Assembly (NCBI GenBank): GCA_035937155.1
Contig: DASYVJ010000099.1
Span: 10,451 to 74,450 of the forward strand
Length of the DNA: 64,000 nt
Origin: Palsa-870 sp035937155
Lineage (GTDB): Bacteria; Chloroflexota; Dormibacteria; Dormibacterales; Dormibacteraceae
Reading direction: 5' to 3'
Made by a program: the position numbers and the translations under genes. Positions 58,806-64,000 of this stretch are shown here, piece by piece. Each line of letters starts with the position of its first letter. The first letter of the stretch is position 1. Below the pieces are notes generated by a model that did no database searches, had not been told where the DNA came from, and worked only from the letters and a program-made list of their open reading frames with translations.

Positions 58806-59777
58806 CTAGCTGACGGGCGATGTCGCCAGGACCTTGACGCACCCGTACATCGTCTCGAGGTGCGGGACGGGAACGCCGAGGCGCCCCGCAAGCTCGACCA
58901 CCGAGCCGACGATCGCGTCGATCTCCATGGGCCGGCCCGATTCGAGGTCCTGGAGCATCGACGTCTTGTGATCGCCGACTCGGGCCGCGCCCCGGATGCG
59001 CTGATCGATCGAGATAGGCATCTCAATGCCTAGCCGTTGTGCGACCGCATCCACCTCTTCCATTGCAGCTCGCACGATCGGAGCCAGCTCGGATGATTCA
59101 GCCATCGTGCCAAGGCTTGCCCGCGTGAGCACGCTAATTGGATTGAAGACCGCGTTGCCCATCAGTTTCACCCAGAGCTCCTGCCGGATCCTCGATTGGA
59201 CCGGCGCCTTCAGGCCCGCGCTGACGAGCAAGCTCGAGAGCGCAAGGATGCGTGCTGTCTGCTTGCCGTCCAGCTCTCCGAGAGAGAACTTCTCTCCCTC
59301 AACATGGCGGACGACGCCCGGCCCGACCACGCTGGTCGCCGGATACACGATGCATGCGACTACTCGCTCAGGGTTGATCGTGCGGGCGACCAACCCGCCA
59401 GGGTCCACAGTCTCGAGATAGGTCCCTTCCAGCTCACCGCCGTGGCGCTGGAAGTACCACCAGGGGATTCCGTTCTGGGCGCTGACCACGGCGGTGTTGG
59501 CATCCAGGTTGGCCGCCAAGCGCTCTGCAATCGCGGGCACGCCGTGGGCTTTCAGCGTGACGAAAACGGCGTCTACGCCACGGAGCGCGCTCAGGTCGTC
59601 GGTCGCGTTTACGCGCACGGTCGTCTCACCGTCCGGTTCGATGAGGCGTAAGCCCTTTTCGGTCATGGCCTGGAGATGCGGACCTCGGGCGATGAGGACT
59701 ACATCAGCTCCGGCCTTCGCGAGCCGAGCTCCGAGGAAGCCCCCGGTGGCGCCGGCCCCAAGGATCCCGACCTTCAC
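58806..59777 (-). CDS. panE: Ketopantoate reductase-family oxidoreductase
   Basis: 323 residues from a GTG overlapping the upstream stop (GTGA). The NADPH motif VKVGILGAGATGGFLGARL is at the N terminus. The catalytic Lys lies in QELWVKLMGNAVFNPISVLT near residue 185 and the conserved Glu/Asn/Asp region (SMLQDLESGRPMEIDAIVG) near 275. It may make pantoate for coenzyme A, but many paralogues act on other 2-oxoacids, and no other pantothenate genes are near. Coupling to an acyl-CoA ligase suggests a shared catabolic role instead. Confidence 0.85.
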   Translation of the reverse strand: MKVGILGAGATGGFLGARLAKAGADVVLIARGPHLQAMTEKGLRLIEPDGETTVRVNATDDLSALRGVDAVFVTLKAHGVPAIAERLAANLDANTAVVSAQNGIPWWYFQRHGGELEGTYLETVDPGGLVARTINPERVVACIVYPATSVVGPGVVRHVEGEKFSLGELDGKQTARILALSSLLVSAGLKAPVQSRIRQELWVKLMGNAVFNPISVLTRASLGTMAESSELAPIVRAAMEEVDAVAQRLGIEMPISIDQRIRGAARVGDHKTSMLQDLESGRPMEIDAIVGSVVELAGRLGVPVPHLETMYGCVKVLATSPVS

Positions 59778-61267
59778 TTCTGTGTGAACTGCTCGGCGAC
59801 GAAGCGACGCTGGATCTTGCCGGTCGGTGTTTTCGGGATCGCGTCGACGAAGTAAAGATGCCTCGGCACCTTGAAGTCCGCCAGCCGCTCCCGGCAAAAG
59901 GCCTGCAGCTCTTTCTCAGTAGCCGGTCGGTTGAGCACGACGGCGGCGCCGACTTCCTCGCCCCAGGTGGCGTGCGGAACGCCAAAAGCGACCGCCTCCT
60001 TCACCGCGGGATGCTGCTCCAGCACCTCGTCGATCTCGCGGGGCGCGATCTTTTCTCCACCTCGGTTGATCAGCTCTTTGATCCGGCTCAGCAGCCGCAG
60101 ATAGCCGTCGCCATCGAGCACGCCCAGGTCGCCAGTACGGAACCAACCGCGCGTGAATGAGCTGGCATTCGCCTCCGGATTGTTCTCGTACCCGTCGATC
60201 ACGTTTGGGCCGCGCACGGCCACCTCGCCGCTGTCACCAACGGGAAGCTCAGCCCCCGCCTCGTCGAGGATTGCTATCCCGACGCCCGTGCCGCGTCCGA
60301 CGCTGCCCGGCTCCCGACGCTGCGGGGGCAGCGGATTCGATGCCATCTGGTGACTTGCCTCGGTCATACCGTAGGCCTCGAGCACCGGGACACCAAAGCG
60401 CTCCTCCATGAGCTCCATCTGAGCCGGCGAAAGAGCTGAGCTGCACGAGCGAACGAAACGCAACCGCTCGGATCCCGGCGGCCGGTTGCTCTGCAGGCGG
60501 GAAAGGATCAGCTGGTGTGGCGTCGGCGAGGCGCTGAACCACGTCGGCACCGTCATCTCCAACAACGGACGAAAACCGAGCGGGTTGAACCGACGCGGGA
60601 CCACCACGGTTCCGCCTGAGCCAAATGCCGCCAGGGCAGAGGCAACCAGACCGTGCACGTGGAACAGCGGCATGATGCAAAGGGAGACGTCGTCGCCGGT
60701 CAGCTCGTACGACTCGATGATGTTGCGCGCCGAGGTTGACAGGTTTCGGTGGCGCAGCGGAACGCGCTTGGGACGGCTGGTGGTGCCGCTGGTGTGCAGG
60801 ACCAGCGCGATGGCTTCGGCGTCAGCCGCATCGATGGAAAGCGTCCGCTGGGGCGCTCCGTGGTTGCTCAGCTGGAGCCGCCCGGCCGCGTCCAGCTCGA
60901 CCTCGATGACCTTGCCTCCCATGGGCAGCGCCTGGCGCGCCGCTGCGGCCTCGCCGGGGGGAACCAGCAGGAACCTGGCTCCCGTGTCCTCGAGGTAGAA
61001 CCGAAACTCTTCCTCCTTGTAACCAGGGTTGAGCGGACAGGCGACGCCGATCATGGACGCACCGAGGAACAGGAGGATCGCTTCAGGGCCATTCGGAAAA
61101 ACCATCGCGACGCGATCGCCTGGGCCGACTCCATAAGAGACGAGAGCAATCGCCACCTGTTCGGTCAGTTCCCGCAACCGGCCGTACGTGATGGTGGGCC
61201 CATCAGGGACGATCAACGCGGGGTGGTCGGTGGCGCCCTGGTCCAGCAGGGAGGTGATGTCGGTCAT
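59774..61267 (-). CDS. Acyl-CoA synthetase (AMP-forming), oxalyl/fatty-acyl-CoA ligase-like
   Basis: 497 residues. The P-loop is LVLHTSGTTSRPKRVPL (near 160), the A5 motif EAYGMTEASHQMASNPLPP, A7 GWFRTGDLGVLDGDGYL, A8 RIKELINRGGEKIAPREIDE and the A10 Lys PKTPTGKIQRR. The TSGTTSRPK form and overall length resemble oxalate-CoA ligase (AAE3/Pcs60), although short fatty acids are possible. The ATG at 61267 is used; upstream in-frame codons have no family similarity. It overlaps the ketopantoate-reductase-family gene. Confidence 0.88.
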   Translation of the reverse strand: MTDITSLLDQGATDHPALIVPDGPTITYGRLRELTEQVAIALVSYGVGPGDRVAMVFPNGPEAILLFLGASMIGVACPLNPGYKEEEFRFYLEDTGARFLLVPPGEAAAARQALPMGGKVIEVELDAAGRLQLSNHGAPQRTLSIDAADAEAIALVLHTSGTTSRPKRVPLRHRNLSTSARNIIESYELTGDDVSLCIMPLFHVHGLVASALAAFGSGGTVVVPRRFNPLGFRPLLEMTVPTWFSASPTPHQLILSRLQSNRPPGSERLRFVRSCSSALSPAQMELMEERFGVPVLEAYGMTEASHQMASNPLPPQRREPGSVGRGTGVGIAILDEAGAELPVGDSGEVAVRGPNVIDGYENNPEANASSFTRGWFRTGDLGVLDGDGYLRLLSRIKELINRGGEKIAPREIDEVLEQHPAVKEAVAFGVPHATWGEEVGAAVVLNRPATEKELQAFCRERLADFKVPRHLYFVDAIPKTPTGKIQRRFVAEQFTQK

Positions 61268-61290
61268 CGCGATAGTTCGATTGTCGAGGA

Positions 61291-61617
61291 TCAGCCTTTC
61301 CCGCTGACGAACGCCATCGCCTCCCCGGCCAGCGCGGGCCATTGCCTCTTCGAGCTTGCGGACAGTGCGAACCACTCGCGCATCGGTTTGCCCTTGCCCG
61401 CGTCAAAACGCTCGCCGTCACCTGCCTCGACAAGCTCATCGACCCGCTCTCGCGGAAGTTTGAGCACGAGCTTGTCCCTCACCAGCATGCAGAAGATCTT
61501 GCCGTCCGCCTTCAGCTGACCGGTCGATCCAAATCCCTTGCCTTCGCCGATTCGCGCCGAAGGCGAGCTGGCGAGGATGGACCTCACCAGAGAGTCATAC
61601 CGTTGCTCAGGTGTCAC
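61291..61617 (-). CDS. TfoX N-terminal-domain-like small protein
   Basis: 108 residues, one small alpha/beta domain: KGFGSTGQLKADGKIFCMLV, DKLVLKLPRERVDELVEAG, GKPMREWFALSASS. This pattern matches the TfoX/Sxy N-terminal domain family. In gamma-proteobacteria TfoX helps induce competence, but isolated domains elsewhere have no known role. It lies 23 nt upstream of the acyl-CoA synthetase start on the same strand. Confidence 0.7.
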   Translation of the reverse strand: MTPEQRYDSLVRSILASSPSARIGEGKGFGSTGQLKADGKIFCMLVRDKLVLKLPRERVDELVEAGDGERFDAGKGKPMREWFALSASSKRQWPALAGEAMAFVSGKG

Positions 61618-61793
61618 GCGGCGCAGTTTAGGTCTGAGGGCGACCAGGTTGGGCCATCCCGACGATGCGCTCGGGCTGCAGGCGCGAGCCTTATGATCGA
61701 CTTGGGTGGGAGAGGCCAGGGTTACCAGCTCGGCTGCTTTTGTCGAGCGGCTCCAGTCGCCAAGGATGATCTTCCCATTGAGGAGAGAGGCTG
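61618..61793. other. 176-nt divergent intergenic region, no gene seen
   Basis: Lies between the TfoX-like gene (minus) and acsA (plus) and must hold both promoters. No clear -35/-10 pairs or operator palindrome were found. GAGGAGAGAGG just before 61794 is the acsA ribosome-binding site. No small ORF with a convincing start was found. Confidence 0.4.
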
Positions 61794-63767
<1,974 letters not shown>

Positions 63768-63790
63768 TTCCGTCCCGGGGCCTCTGATCG

Positions 63791-63833
63791 GCCCCACCCT
63801 GACCTCCCCGCGAAGCGGGGAAGGGACTATTTG
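63791..63833 (+). repeat. Dispersed intergenic repeat, partial copy C (convergent gap)
   Basis: Shares CCCACCCTGACC, a GCGA-GCGG block and GGGACT with copies A and B but has a different centre (CCCCGC-GAA-GCGGGG). It too lies in a convergent gap, after acsA. The relationship to A and B is partial. Confidence 0.45.
63806..63820. terminator. Bidirectional terminator-like hairpin
   Basis: CCCCGC-GAA-GCGGGG, a perfect 6-bp GC stem with a 3-nt loop, between the convergent acsA and the partial gene at the right edge. No T tract follows. Confidence 0.5.
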
Positions 63834-64000
63834 CGCTCGACCTCGACTCGAAGCCTGCCCTCCGTGCCCAGCACCTGGACCGAGGTCCCGCTTTTCTCCC
63901 GGCGCCAGCGAAGGTCGACGCTCGCCTCGCCGACCCGGAGGCCGCGCAGTGTCACCTGGCGAAGGAAGGCCGGCAGGTGCGGCCGGACGACTCGGAGCAG
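63827..64000 (-). CDS. C-terminal end of a probable glycogen-debranching/amylo-glucosidase-type protein (partial)
   Basis: 57 codons read in from the right edge and stop at 63827. The visible part includes RPHLPAFLRQVTLRGLRVGE, ASVDLRWRREKSGTSVQVLG and a short charged end. This resembles the C-terminal beta-rich tail of debranching-enzyme-like (MGH fold) proteins, where LRVG and VDL-F/W-R are recurrent. Only a short piece is visible, so the family call is tentative. Confidence 0.5.
   Translation of the reverse strand: MLRVVRPHLPAFLRQVTLRGLRVGEASVDLRWRREKSGTSVQVLGTEGRLRVEVERK

Overview
The window is GC-rich, gene-dense bacterial DNA. Many start codons overlap the preceding stop (ATGA, GTGA, TTGA), and GTG and TTG starts are common. 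A HemQ-type haem pathway, an F420-type LLM oxidoreductase, a PPOX-family protein, polyphosphate metabolism and LacI/MarR/XRE regulators together suggest a soil-type monoderm such as terrestrial Chloroflexota, Dormibacterota or deep Actinomycetota. This placement is inference; no rRNA or other phylogenetic marker is present.

1-9.3 kb is one long + strand run: the end of a sulfonate/nitrate-type ABC ATPase, its permease, an APS kinase-ATP sulfurylase fusion, a siroheme-synthase-like fusion, then hemC, hemD, hemB, hemQ, hemE and hemH. It joins sulfur assimilation to tetrapyrrole synthesis. A lone receiver protein, methylglyoxal synthase and an LCM-like methyltransferase follow (9.3-11.4 kb). 11.6-21.1 kb is a phosphate and membrane-lipid block: a LapA-domain protein, four PAP2 phosphatases, a diacylglycerol-kinase-like protein, PPK1, PPK2, a DUF1206 protein and a phospholipase D family protein. 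21.3-32.6 kb is mixed: a TMEM175-like channel and a DUF1697 gene that both carry in-frame stops, a MarR/SDR divergent pair, a Y-family polymerase, PEP carboxylase, an ABC-2 exporter, an epimerase remnant, and a secreted multidomain PKD/TIG/propeller protein broken by two frameshifts.

32.7-54 kb looks like a catabolic island for an unidentified, probably nitrogen-containing, organic compound. It holds a class III aminotransferase, a ThDP enzyme, three 3-hydroxyisobutyrate-dehydrogenase-like enzymes, two M24 (creatinase/aminopeptidase-fold) proteins without the usual metal ligands, a hydratase, a cupin, three DUF1100-type alpha/beta hydrolases, an LLM oxidoreductase, a complete Liv-type ABC importer, an FAD oxidoreductase and a LacI regulator. 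LacI-type palindromes (consensus GCAAACGTTTGC) lie at four promoter regions here, two of them directly after near-consensus sigma-70 promoters, so this is probably one regulon.

54-56 kb holds the most unusual locus: an XRE-HTH plus TPR regulator of RRNPP architecture, preceded by an unannotated 31-codon gene with a good RBS and a Sec signal whose predicted cleavage leaves the heptapeptide GSIGPTP. Two large palindromes frame the pair. This could be a peptide-pheromone quorum-sensing system outside the Bacillota. Next to it is an OsmC/Ohr-family gene with an in-frame TGA exactly at the peroxidatic cysteine and a SECIS-like hairpin 20 nt downstream, so a likely selenoprotein.

56.8-64 kb carries a small lipoprotein, a DUF1326-DUF2182 pair, a ketopantoate-reductase family protein with an acyl-CoA synthetase, a TfoX-like protein, acetyl-CoA synthetase, and the end of a probable glycogen-debranching-type protein. 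A related intergenic repeat occurs in three convergent gaps (24.1, 45.3 and 63.8 kb). No rRNA, tRNA, CRISPR array, prophage or transposase was seen.
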